The notes under the pieces were generated by a model. That model made no database searches. It was not told where the DNA came from and was given only the letters and a program-made list of their open reading frames with translations. A stretch of 64,000 bases of DNA from Macquaria australasica (lineage: Eukaryota; Chordata; Actinopteri; Centrarchiformes; Percichthyidae), in assembly GCA_005408345.1 (NCBI GenBank), contig SEMN01000224.1, positions 440,501 to 504,500 on the forward strand, written 5' to 3'. Positions 14,023-27,261 of the stretch are shown one piece after another. Every line of letters starts with the position of its first letter. The stretch's first letter is position 1. Made by a program: the position numbers and the translations under genes.

Positions 14023-17000
14023 AGTTATATTCTAGCTGTGTTTAATGCTGTGTGAACAGTGCTGATGTGGCATTAGGGTGTTCTGTAAAGGACGTATATA
14101 CAAGGAGATAGATAGACCAGTTTCCATCATCGGAACACACAGGCCCTCCTCTGTCTTTATACACTGCATGGCCAAACAGGTCTGGTCTGTTCCCACCACA
14201 GTTCCAGAGAAGGCTGGGTTGTCTCCATTACATAGCCAACTAACTAAGCCACTAACAGCTGTTATTTAGCAGTTTATGACATATGCTACTCACTCAGTAA
14301 CTGCTCCCTTTTCATTTTATTTATTCAGCAAATTTGTTGATTCCTTCATTTCCCTCACCATGTTTTTTAAAGGCTCTTTTTATCATTTGAGTTGAGGAAA
14401 TACTTTACACTGCAAGTTCAATATAATCTAAATAACACCAATCAGCATCTAGAAAAGGAAAAGTCTCTCTATTCAGACATAGAGATGACCGGCAGCAGTA
14501 GTAGCAGCGTCTACTCACAGCTGTGACTTAATATGAACCTTTAGGAATATTTTCCAGTAGTAAAGCACTTTCTGAAGTTCTTCAGTAAATGCAGGGCTGG
14601 TGTAAAAACTACTTTTAAGAAACCACACTGACATGAAGCATGTAAAATAAATAAATAAATAAAAATGAAAGACTAAATTCAGGTTAATCCTAAAGACACT
14701 CTGGATCTGGACTGGTTGAAACTAAACTTATTATGGTCTGTGTTGGGGGACAGCAACATGCTCTGCAGCATCTTGAAGAAGATGAATTCACATGTGCAGC
14801 TAAATTCCCACACAAACCAGCATAGTTGAACCATCAATTGTGCTTTATATAAGCTAATCTTTTCTGGTGCACATTTGCACTATTTCCTGCAGTGGTAGCA
14901 CCAACAAGATAACTACCGAAGTGAGCTGGTTATTGCAAGTTATTACAACAATGTTCACTATGCTAATCATAATGATTAACCCTTTAAATACAAGATCTGG
15001 TCATGCCTTTGGGTAAATTATGTCAAAACATTCCTTACGTATACTGCTTTACTTTATTTATTGTCAGACTTGCTCTTGTATTGAAAGCCTTCTTTGGGCT
15101 TGTAGGAATATTGTGATAAGTGTGTAAATGGTGACTATGTAATCACAGAAATAGACACATTAATCTCCACAAAGCTGTGCCTGTCTGTATAAGTGAGTGT
15201 GTTTCTGTGTGTGTGTGTGTGCGTAAGTGTGTGTTTGTGACAGCGTGTGCTTGCCAGAGAGAGAGTTTAGCAGGTTTGTAGGTGATGCTTTAATCCAATC
15301 TGCTGCCTTACATGCCAATAAGACTGAGTCAGCATTGTGAGTAACGGGCAGATCACCGCTTCATCTTTGTACACCCCCCCTCCTATTTAACTCTTTTCCA
15401 CTCACATCAGGTGTTGGTGGTGTTGGTGCTTTCCAGCTTGATTTTATTTTGGTATGGCTACATCAGTTGTTGTGTCTCATGTAATGTCTTTTATAATGTC
15501 ATACAAAAAGACTGCTTCTGCGGCCACAAGTAAAAGAACTGACTGGGCTTCTTGGTGCGAAAGTAATAAGAATTAACCCCATGAGCAAATCAGGCGACAC
15601 TGCTGACAGATAAGTAGTTAAACAGCAGGTGAGGGAAAAGGCATGGTCACTGTTTTGTGTGTTCAGTTTTTCATTTGTTCCCTCTTTCTTCACAGATTCA
15701 GTGGTTAAGGTCATAGCGAGGATAAGCTGTTTATACTTCAACATGCACACTAGTGGTATCATGTCCCCAGGTGTTCTGGTTGCAGATAGTGAAGGAAAAA
15801 AAAAAAGAAAAGAACTATATTTATGATGTCTGGCTCAAACAGAATGTTTGAATGCAGACTACCAAAGAAATAAAGAAGATATTGAAATGCACGTAAATAT
15901 ACTCACAGTTAACACACCAGCATGCAGAAGATTCAGACCTGTATGATGTTTTGAATGTCGTCCAGTAGAATATCGAATGTGGAAATCTGACAATTCCTCA
16001 CAAGGAAAGAGGAAGAGGAGGAAGGATAGGCAGAGGGAGGTTTCAGTCTTCCCCTGAGGGTCAAGTCAGAATTGTAGTTTGAAATATTCTAACACTCTAC
16101 ATTGCTCATTGCTAGCATCAAAGATGTGCTCATTATTACCCCCCATTCTTCTCTGTTGCCTCCTCCTCCTCTCTCCTCCCTTCTTCCACCTGCCTCCATC
16201 TTCTTCCTTCTCTTTATCTACTCTCTTCCCTTTCTGTTCCTCTCACCCCACCCTCCCAACTCCTTTTCTCTCTCCTCTCTTCTCCTATGCCAAATGTGTT
16301 TCTCTCTGGTCTTAGATGAAACAGAAAGTGTTGGTTTAATAATTCCTGATCAGAGTTTTGAGCTGTGTGCTGATTCTCCCAGCTTCAAGCACAGCGCAGG
16401 AGGTGTCTCTTGCCTCTTCCTAGTTCTTCTTGCAATGGTGAATGAAATCATACCACATTGTGCCATGCATTCTAATGATTCACCTTTGGTCATGTATAAT
16501 TCCATGAGAGAAATGTGTCTTTGATATGGTCATAGTTGAACGTCTAAACATAAAAACAGCTATGGAGGATGTGCTGGTTATGAATGGGGTCTAAGGAGGA
16601 CAATACAATTTTAAAGATATATTTCTGACATTATTCATGTAATTTCTAATTACTTTTTTTGGCCATGCCTTCCATTGTAAATTGGTATTTTTTGTTGCAT
16701 TTTTCTCATTTTAGTTCATTTTCAAAGAAAAAGTCATTACTTCTGTAAATCTATTACCTCAGCTTTTTTAGCCCGAGTTTCTGTCGAGAAAATGGGCCAA
16801 GCTAAACTAAAATCTACAGCGTTTTCATTTCTATAGAAAGTCATAATATTACGAGGAAAAGTCTAAATGTTTCATCAATGTTTCAGAGCCAAAAGTTGTA
16901 ATATTATGAGAATAAACCTGCAATTTTAGGAGAGGAAAGTTGTAATATTATGAGAAAAAGTCATAGTTTTGCAAGAAAAGTTTGTTTTCCTAACAGTGGC

Positions 17001-20000
17001 CTCAATACTAATGTTGTACATATCATGGCACAGTTCTACATCTTCTAAACTGATGGTTCCTAAACTGCTATCAATTAACAGTCATATATACTGCAGGGGT
17101 CTCTAATGTTTGTCTGTTTTTAGGGTCTGCTTCTTCGTCTTCTTGTGGCTATAGATTTAGTAGCCCTGACTTTTGTATACTAAATTTAAATATCAGTCCC
17201 ATATTGACTTTGGCTGGGTTGAGCTGATGTCTTGAAACTGACATGTATGCGCTTCTGTGTTTTTGTGTGTGAACTTTAGGTAATCCAGATCAACTTTGAA
17301 GAGTTCGACCTGGAGATAGCCTATGATACTCTGACTATAGGAGATGGAGGGGAGGTGGGAGATCCTACAACTATACTACAAGTGTAAGTATTACACTCAT
17401 TTATTTCCTGTGAAAAGGGTTTTTTTTTTCTAATCCAAATTGAACATTTTAGGATAGAGTGTGTCAAATGTAGACGAACTGTAAAACCCTCAGAGAGAAA
17501 CTTGTGATTTGGGGCTTCATAAATATAAAAGCTTGACTTTAATACCTTATTCATCTATGAATCAGCTGTGGTAAATCCCACGCTGTATCATAATTATATA
17601 ATTCTTTTTACTTTATAAAAATCTCACAATGCCCTTCAAATTAAAAGAGGTAGTTAACTAAAAAAACACTCAAAGCTTCTTCCTTGCTTGAAAATCAGGC
17701 ATATTAAGTTGTCTTCTTAGAGCTACAGAGATGATATGCATACAGAGCAGGGTCAGCTGTCGTACCAGGCAGATTATGGGAACAAAACAGCTTCTACAAA
17801 GTAATGGTGTGAGAATGTAATAACTTCCAGGAAATGTGCTTCCTTAACTGCATTTTTGCATTTTCTTTCAGTGATTTCATGAAGCATATTGTGCAGCACA
17901 CATTGTGTTTCCATAATGACCAGCTGCCCTCATGAGCAGCAGCGCTATTGTCAGTCAATCAAACGCTTCACAACACAGTTAACATGTTCCACATAAAGTG
18001 TAAATGATCAGAGTAAAAACTACTACCAAATTTTCTTCTTGTCCGTTTTCATTCTGGTTCTTGATGTAAGCCATCAGCTGCCTGCTAACTTGATAACCTC
18101 CATCTTCTTTGTGGCAATTTGTAAAACAGCAGTCTGCATTATGTGTGCTCCACTTAAAAAGATGAACTGGTCTTTGAATTTTGAAAATGCTCTGCAGCGC
18201 CCAAAAGGATAACAGATGCAGAGACTTTACAAAGTGGATGATTCCAATTCACTTTGGAGTCGGTCACTGTTAAGTTTCATGCCTAAAAGGCACTGGCAGT
18301 CTGAAAAGACTCTGGATAGTATGAAAGTACTCAGAGCAATTTGCTTTCCTGCGGGATCATTCTGCAAAACCAAACCAAAGCAAACCAAACTGACACATTC
18401 AACTCCAGCGCAGTATGCTCCAGCAATTTGTTCACACACTGAGAATTTGATTATGGCTATGATTGCAGGGATGAAAATTGTACTTTTTATAATGGTAATT
18501 ATGATGACAGTGATTTAATAGTAATGTATTTTTCTGCCCCAGCCTATCAGGTAGTTTTGTTCCTGACCTGATAGTCAGTATGACCCACCAGATGTGGCTT
18601 CACCTGCAGTCAGATGAGAGTGTCGGATCCATAGGATTTAAGATCAACTACAAGGGTAAGAAATGAGCATGACGATGAGTAAGAAGTAAATTAATTGTGT
18701 TAATTTATGTGTGTGAAGGGGCTGAGAAATTATTTTCAAACTCAAAAAATAAGTTGGTTTTTTTTGGGTAAACTTATCTTGAAGGACCAATGAACCTCCC
18801 CCATGTGTTGTGCTCCATCATACACCCTACAGACTGGGAGGCCTGTCTCTTTGTGTTACGATCCACTTTAACACAGTGATCCGTGTTTACAAATAAGCAG
18901 TAAAACACACCCTTGCTCAATTCAATATGCCGGGATTTTGCTGTCACAGCCTTACTTGGTCTGGTATGACCATGGATGTATTCAGGAGAGCAGGATAATG
19001 TGTTCACAGATGGCACCCCAGTCATTCCTATAAAAGTTGCTCACTGGGTGCATGCACCAAAAAAGCCTGTGTGGGCTTCCTCGCGCTTCTGTGTTTTTGG
19101 GCTCAGAGAGCATTCGCACTGGAATCCTTCTCCAGCCGAGCCGGTGGAGAGCAGACTTCCACTGGCTGAGCCAGCTGCCTTCCTGTTGGCTCCCCACACA
19201 CATGAATAACATACAATAATTTAATCATACAGCCCCTCTAGACTTTCTAAATGTTACTGAACCAACCTGATCAAATTCTGATCATAAAAAGAGTCATTTC
19301 GGGGGGGTTTGTCACACTTCACTTGGAATTCATCTTTTCACGTGGAAAAGACACATTTTCTTGATCAGACAAAAATTGTTTTTATTTTTCCCACTATAGA
19401 GTATATTTCAGGGCATGCTCTTCATCTTTCATGATTCATTTTCTGGTTTATTTGTTAGGTTTAAAATAAACGTTTGTCTAGCAACACCTGACCTTTATGT
19501 TAATGTCAATTAAAAACAATTTTTATCTGTTCTGTTGAAGCAGCCCCTGCCATACTATAAATATTAACCTTTCCAAAGTTCTCTATTTGATAGATGTAGT
19601 GAGAATTTGATTACAGTCCATGAAACACAGAGAGGTGAGCTTTGCTGCAGAAATGGACTTTGTGTGCCTCATTTGGGTGTCATCATCTGTGGATTTATTG
19701 TCATAATGAGGTCACAGTGCTGAGTCTGGTAATGCAGTGAGTTCCAAAAGTGATGGGACAATGACACATTGTTTTGATATACTGTATCTTTGCCCTTTAT
19801 ACTCCTTGTGTTTCAGTGTGAAGTTCAAAGGATGCAGTGACTAAATGACGATTAAAAGAACGGACAGTCCTGTTGAATTAAACGTTTTCACTGTTGTTTT
19901 ATAGTGTATTTTCAAATTCTACAGCATTTTATGTACACTTAAAAGTGTACAGTTATTCAAATCAAAAAAAATTTAATACCACAAGCCAATTTCTCTTAAA

Positions 20001-21533
20001 GGAACTCTAACAATAAAGTCTTCATGTTTCATTTATTTTGTTAGAGTAGTATGAGCTAGAATCTGCTCCAAGCCATGCAATACTTTAAAACACATGATTA
20101 GATCAAGAACAGCATATTTAAAAATAGCCAGGATGTCAAACCAACTTGAAATCATAAAGGGCATCTGCTAAGGTGCTCCACAATAGCTGCGCGTATCCTC
20201 ATTTATTCTCCTGAGTAATTTCCTCATAGAGATCGATAGAAAAATTTATGGAGAGAACCACCATTAAAATGCATTCATGCTTATAATAATACTCCATTGT
20301 TCAAGCATAATGGTCAGACTTTCTTTTTTTGCAGGGATTTAGCTGTCTATATTCACTGCTGTAGGTATATTCTATACACTTTTAACAATGGAGAATACAT
20401 TTATACCATATTTATCCTACAAGCATAATCAAATGCCAGAATATGGTGTGTAGGTGTGGATAATATTTTCAGCCTCTGTCACAGATATATGGGTGTTAAA
20501 GTATATATCGACAAGAAACTGAAGTATAGAAATGCTGAAGATATGTTTGCCGTAATTTAGTAACAGTGTCGCCATTACATTTTACAGTTTGTTATCCAGA
20601 TAGCCCTGAGAAGTTTACTTTTCAATTATAAAAGTACATACTTACTGTCAAAAGTCTTTAATAACCTTTAAGGGATCCTTATTTTGTTTATGTTAGAAAA
20701 TAATATGCATATCATATCCAGAGCTATGATATATCTTCCTAAAGTAAACTTTTTGACATTACTAAATTTTCATACATGTACACTACAGTGACAAAAATGC
20801 ATTCACCTGGATATATATATATACTTAAATTTGACTGTCACTCAAACCCATATACCCTGAAAAGTTCTACCAGTACTCAGTGCAAGATAAATGTGTTTGT
20901 CTCTGAGTTCTGGCTCCATCACCCACAAGATTTACTATAAAGGTGGGTGCCTGTGGTGTTAGTGGGTGGCTGTGTGAGATGTATGTATGTTTTTGAGACA
21001 GAAAAAGGGGGGGAGAGAGAGAGACTGTGTGTGTGCATGTGTGTCTCTGTGTATTCCTAAAGCCACATCCCATACAGTGGACCTTGGCTATGAAATATAA
21101 ACATTATCAGTAACTCCAGCCTTGCTGCAAAGTCACCGATGCACTACACAATGTATGTGTGCGTATGTTTCTGTGTGTGTGTGTTAGACAGGTCCTCCAT
21201 CAGTGAGCCAACGAAGCTCTACCAACAAGTCACTCACCTCTTTCACTCCTCACATTCTCCCTCTCCTCCCTTCTCTCTCTGTCTGTCTGTCTCTCTGTTG
21301 GTCTCATTTTTCCTCATTAGCCGTCTCTCTGTCCCCCATTCTCTCTTTCCCTTCTTTCTAAAATCACATTTTCTCTGCCAGTTGCTCTCTAATGCACTGT
21401 TGTTTGGTTTATCTGCTTCACCCTCTCTCTCTCTCTCTCTATACCCATTTCCTGTATCAGAGAAGAGACCCCTTTCTCTTGTGTTGTCTTTCAGCTTACC
21501 AGTCCTGCTTCTGTCTCTCTGTTTCTTTTTCTC

Positions 21534-21585
<52 letters not shown>

Positions 21586-21705
21586 CACGTCTTTTTCTTG
21601 TCACCATTCATCTATTATTAAAGCCAAGGTCACCAACCTGGCAACACTTTGACTCCATTCCCCGTTGCAAGGCATACAAATCTCACACACACACACACAC
21701 AGCAC

Positions 21706-21748
<43 letters not shown>

Positions 21749-24700
21749 CACACATCAGGCTGCCTGTACAGCAATCTTTCAGTCTACCCTGAATCATGGC
21801 ATGTCACAGCTATAGATTTAAGGGAGCACTGCAACATTATTGACATAATTTACATTAAAGTTTCAGGGAGTTTCTGTAGACTCTATGAATAAATGAATTT
21901 ATCATAAGCTTATATATCTGTCTGCACAGTCCATAAAGAGGTGTCATTGAGGTTTTAGAGCATAATACATCTCAGTGTGTGTATATTTGTTTGTGTGTGA
22001 TTGTGGAGTTATACAATACCTACTGTTTGTACAAGCACTTTCAAAGCATAATGTTCACCTTAAATTTGCTTTATGGTTTGAGTTCAACAACAATAAAAGA
22101 GCGTCTCAGTAATTTATTTTCATTTTATATGAAATTAAAATGATATATTCAGTGTGTTAATGCATGAATGCGTGTCGGGGTTTCTCCGTATGTATTTACA
22201 GAATGATATCTGACTTAAGATTGGTTTTTGGTTGGTAGAAAATAGAAACTGCCACAGTGAGGTTAAAACAAGTCACTCACTAAGATTACAATGGGTATCA
22301 TGTTTTTTCCAAGGAATCATTAATCATTCATGCAGTAATTCTAATTTACTTATATTGCTTTAGTTTTAAATATTTTTTATTGTCCTTTTTGGGGATGGGG
22401 TGGGGGGTAAGAATGACATTATTATATGTTTTATGTATTGTATCAGTTTTGAATACATAACCACATGAACCACAGCAAACTGATTTCATATAAGTAGTGT
22501 TTCAATTTTTCTCTTTTTCTCTTGAATAAATAATACATTTTCAATATGTGAATATGTGTTATCATTCAAACTGAATGACCAGCTTCATAAAACTCAGAGC
22601 AGGCAGAAGAAACATACTGAAGTTTCTTGTTGGAATGGGTGTAGAGGGGCCTGTACAGCTTTCAGATAAACCTTTCTGAATAAAGTCCATCTCATAAAGT
22701 AATGTATTATTAACTTTGCCAGTCATATTCTCAGTCAGAAAGGAGGTTTGGTGTGTGGCTAGCAGGGGCGTTAGGGCAGGGGTTTACAGACTGCACCTGT
22801 TTCAGTCCCTCTTCTCCTGTTTTTCTTTATAATCAGTGATTTGGTTGCAAAGTCTGTTCAAATTTTTCATAAGATCTCAGAGGGGCTTCAGCAGTATTCC
22901 GTCAGCAGCTCATCTTACTTTTGAGATTTTAAGGGCCGCCACAGAGTGAGATTTCAGAGCACCGTCATCACTTTCTATAATTCAAATGCAGCAGCTGCCA
23001 ATTGGATTGATGCAGGATTCAACACTCCACACAGAGTAAACCCTCTGTTCCACTTAGGAGTAGCTGATTCCTGCCAACTAATACAGGTACAGGTGCTCAC
23101 TTGCCTTCACTCACCTGCTGCTTACTAAAGCCACATTTTGACCGTGGATGTGGCAACATAAGACACCTGTACATCAGGTTGATTGAAGTGTCAGGTGGAC
23201 GGTGGTGTGTGTTGTGTCTTTTGTGATGTCGGACATCAGCTTTTAGTAACAAGACATAAGACCAGTCAAGGCTGGTCAAAACTAGATAATTGATACCATT
23301 CCCATATTATATATATTAAGTTAGAAGAAGTGCTTAGTAAAATATACTACATTACCAATATAAATTATAGTGTTACATTAATACAGTGTATAAATCTGCC
23401 TGCCAGCCGTGTATAATTACTTGCATCTGAGTATTTTTTTCTCCAATATGGTGGCCTTAAATGATACAAAACATAGAACAATAAGTGCAAACATTCGCCT
23501 CACCTCTCATCCATTTTCACTGAAATACATGTGAATGGAGATTTTGAGAATTTGTTTCCGGCGATGAGTCACCCCCTCAAGCTCATTTTTTTTACATGCA
23601 TCATTCTAGCATTATCTCATCACCCTGTGTTGTATAACGCTGTGCTAGGAGACTACAAAGTGCAGCATAAACGTCAAGTGCCTGCTTCACAGCCAGTTGT
23701 AAAATGGGGCTGGATGGTACATGTGTTAATCTCATGACAAATGCTTTTTATCTAGTTTCCTCCACATGCTAGGTGTTACTAGGTTTATCTCTTAGCATGC
23801 TGTTAGCTTGCCTGCTATTACTCTGCAGCCAAGGGTCATGCGTCAGATACACGATATGACAGCCTCTTTCAGGGAGAAGTAAAAATAAAATTCTCATCTC
23901 TGAGTATGAACGTTACTTTATCATTGCTGTTTGGGCCGCTGTTTTTTTTTTTTTTTTCTCTTCTTCTCTTCACCAGGATCCCATCACTGAGTCATAATGT
24001 CAGCTCTTACTTTTGAGATTTTTCATCTGCTTTTTTATGGTTTTTAATATGTGACGTATTTTATAGGAGGGAAAGATGTCAAGGTGGAGTTTTACAGCAC
24101 AGCTGACCCCTGGTTCGATGGGTCTGTAGTGTATGTGCCTGTTTGCTGAGAGGGACAGAGAGACTGCAGTGTGTGTGTGTGTTTTCTTTGTCTCCCTGGA
24201 TTTGTGCACCCATATGTTTCTGTGTGTGATTGCAAGTGGGTCTGTTTTTGGATGTAACAGTAGATTAGTAGACCAGATTGGATCAAAGGTTGAAATTCGG
24301 TTCATATTATTGACGTTTACCAAAATTTATGAAGCTAAAATGGAGGGATTAAGAGAGGAGGAGGAGAAGTTAGAGAGCGGAAACAGGAGGAGGGAAAAAC
24401 AAAACTGCAACTGAACCTTATTTGGTATTGTAGTTGGATACATATAATTTACTGAAAGACACAGCATTTACAAGCATGGTTAAGCCCAATAACAACAGCA
24501 TCTCATATTTTCACATATGAAATTTCATCCTGTGATAATAATGCTGACCGCCTGCTCCGACCAGCATTTTTGTAAATATTTCCTGTTGGATCCCACACGA
24601 CCTCAATCCTGTTGCAGCGCTGTAGTCCAGGTACTGAGCAGGACCCTCTTAATCACACAGCACTAAACATCATTTCATTCAGAGCAGCTGAAACACCATG

Positions 24701-26903
24701 AAATATGAATTCATGAAATATTCATTCACAACATACCCAGAAATGTGGTTCAATTTTACAGTCTATAACCTTAGTATTGGGGTAGTGAGCCAAAGTCAGC
24801 CACTTTTTTGGTTATGTGTGTGTGTGTGCACGCATATATATATATATGTGTGCTTGAGAGGTAACCTGTGAAGGGCAGGGCTTACTTAATCACAGAACTG
24901 TAAACAGCATTTAAATTTCCAGTCATGAATTCATCTCATGTAATGTTCAGTCCTCTTGTAGCCACCAGTGTTACTGATATTGAAATACTATATCTGTAGT
25001 TCATTCAGTCAAAATCCATTGTAAAAAATTGATTATTTCTCTCATTAGGCCTTAATAATATATTCCATACATTTCAAATCACGTATGGCATTGGCTAAAG
25101 GAGGGAGCACAGTGACTGTTTTAAGAATTGTCCTATTTTGACTGATGGTCATTTCAACCTTCAAAAGCATCCCCCCCAACAATGGGATCTCCAAATAGAT
25201 TAAATTGACAGGGTTTGACTAAGCAATGTTGTACTTACTTAGAACATACGACATGCCATTTTGGCCCTCATTGGTCATGAGGTAATTTGAAAGGCTCATC
25301 AAGAAGCAGCTCCAGATGGTCTAGAGCTCATTAGACTCTTTGCTTTTACTAGAAGCAGAAGAGATGTTTGGAAAATGCTGCTGTACCCTATCTTAAGTAT
25401 AGCCTTGGCAGGCTTTTATTGGTTTTTCTCCCTTGTTTTGATATAACACAGTGTACTAAGGCAAAGGTGTGTACACTGATGTAACATTTGTTTAGTTATT
25501 TATTCAGATTTTCTAACACATTGTCAGATGGGGAGATTAAGTGATAGTAACATCTTAGTGGAACAAAAATTGCAAAAATGCCTTTTAGATGTGGGTGTCC
25601 TGTTCTCTCACCTGTACTTTCTGTACAATAGATTGTAAGAGTCTTTGTGAGGACAGGGACATCCTGAAATTCACTGATGATGATAGAATCACAAGACTAT
25701 TACAGGGACATGAGACAGAGTCTGGGCCTGTAGTTGAGGAGTTTTTACGGCAGACTGAAGTGATGTATTTCTGCCCCGTGATGTGTCCAGATCAAAGGAA
25801 ACAGCCCAGTTATTTTCTGTATTCCTGAAGTCCAATTTATAGAGAGTTACAGGTATGTGGGAGTTACACAGTCGAGTATAAAAAACATTTTTTGCACTTC
25901 AGCCGACAGAGATTGTGTGTTTTAATGAGAACAGAAAATTGATGTCTTTCTTGTACACATCTCCTATCAAATCAATCCTCAAAAGCTCCTCAGTGGCCTG
26001 GTTTGGAACTTGAGAGAGGCAGAAAAAAATGTCAGTATTATGAGTGCAATAAATGAGATCATTTTCATTCAACAGACAGTCCTCACTGATGTCTGCAGTG
26101 TGAACAAGTCAATTTGAGCCACTCCCTTTAGGTCACAGATTCAGACAACCATAAGCTAATTAGCCAGGCTTGAAATTCTCCTTCTTCCTCACGCTGCAAA
26201 CCTGCTTGAGTGTACAGAAGTCTTTCCACTTAATTCCTCTTCTTCTGTGGCTATTATAGCTACCTTAGATTATTATTTTATGCAGTTTAATGTGTTCAAT
26301 GCATCTTGCTTTTGTTTTGGAGACATTGGTAAGGTATACACATATTGAAAATAAAGCACAGCAACAGCCAGACCTTGCTTAAGACAGTTTATAGCAAATG
26401 ATAAACATTAGAATGCATACAACTATACATTCAGCATTTGATTACTATTGGTTACTATTAGCAGCCTAGCTGTGAAATCAATTCCACAGTGGTCACAAAA
26501 GAGAAACAGCCAATAAGCTTTTTTTCTCTAATCTCATTATCGCCCCAAAATCTATTACCTTACTCTCATAGATCTTTAAAGGTAGCACATTTACACTCCT
26601 TTTATGTGTGTGTGTTTGTGTGCACACATGTGTATTCCCATGAACAAAATGGTGTGAGCATGATGGAGTATTATAAAACAGAATGGAATGGGGCTCAATG
26701 TGCAATCACCAACATAATATTGTAGTTGCGCACACACACATGCACATTCTCTCACACACACGTACACTTTAAGGAGCCTAATCCCCTTTGTGAATCCGTC
26801 AGCCTTGTTGTTACAAACACAATAGGATTATTGGTGTGTGTGTGTGAGAGAGAGAGAGAAATGTGTGTGTATTCCTGGATGTGATGCTATGGGAGAGACT
26901 GTT

Positions 26904-26954
<51 letters not shown>

Positions 26955-27227
26955 TGCATGCATGTATAGTATTTATGTGTGTGTGTGTGTGTGTGTGTGA
27001 GTAGTAGTATAGGTATGTTCCGACAGTATGCCTGTTTTCTCTCCAAAGCAATTTGTTCTCTATTCTTCTAGGTGTATGTGTGTATGTGTGTGTCTGTGTG
27101 TGTGTTCACGCACAATTGTGTGTGTTAGGCAGGTTGTGATTGGTTGAGTCTGTGGTTCTCATAAAGACGATGTCATGATGGAAATTAATGCAATACATCA
27201 CAAACACGCACTCAGACACGCACACAG

Positions 27228-27261
<34 letters not shown>

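Larger units (their letters stand above)
8316..17279 (+). other. Intron 1 (phase 0, 8964 bp)
   Basis: Canonical GTAAAT...CTTTAG. Contains a tRNA-derived SINE-like copy at 10011-10140, a perfect 12-base inverted repeat at 9561-9593, CA/TG microsatellites (9412, 9632, 13853, 13988), a long pyrimidine tract ending in a decoy acceptor (16140-16315) and a TAATATTA minisatellite (16836-16980). The rest is unique-looking AT-rich DNA. No exon of this or another gene is supported. Confidence 0.8.

Noticed and set aside
16102..16524. Open frame of 140 codons after the pyrimidine tract
   Set aside because: First half is low-complexity Ser/Leu/Pro from the CT tract; the rest has no recognisable motif and does not fit the csmd3 reading phase.
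19739..19800. AAAAGTGATGGGACAATGAC stretch resembling transposon ends
   Set aside because: Similarity to a fish DNA transposon is vague and no second end was found.
21139..21621. Open frame of 160 codons (LSLSLS repeats)
   Set aside because: Translation of (CT)n; not a gene.
21684..21756. Regularly spaced repeats considered as a CRISPR array
   Set aside because: Plain CA dinucleotide repeats without spacers, in a vertebrate intron.
25589..25828. Open frame of 79 codons with several cysteines
   Set aside because: Cysteine spacing does not fit CUB or sushi, no splice sites join it in phase, and I recognise no family.
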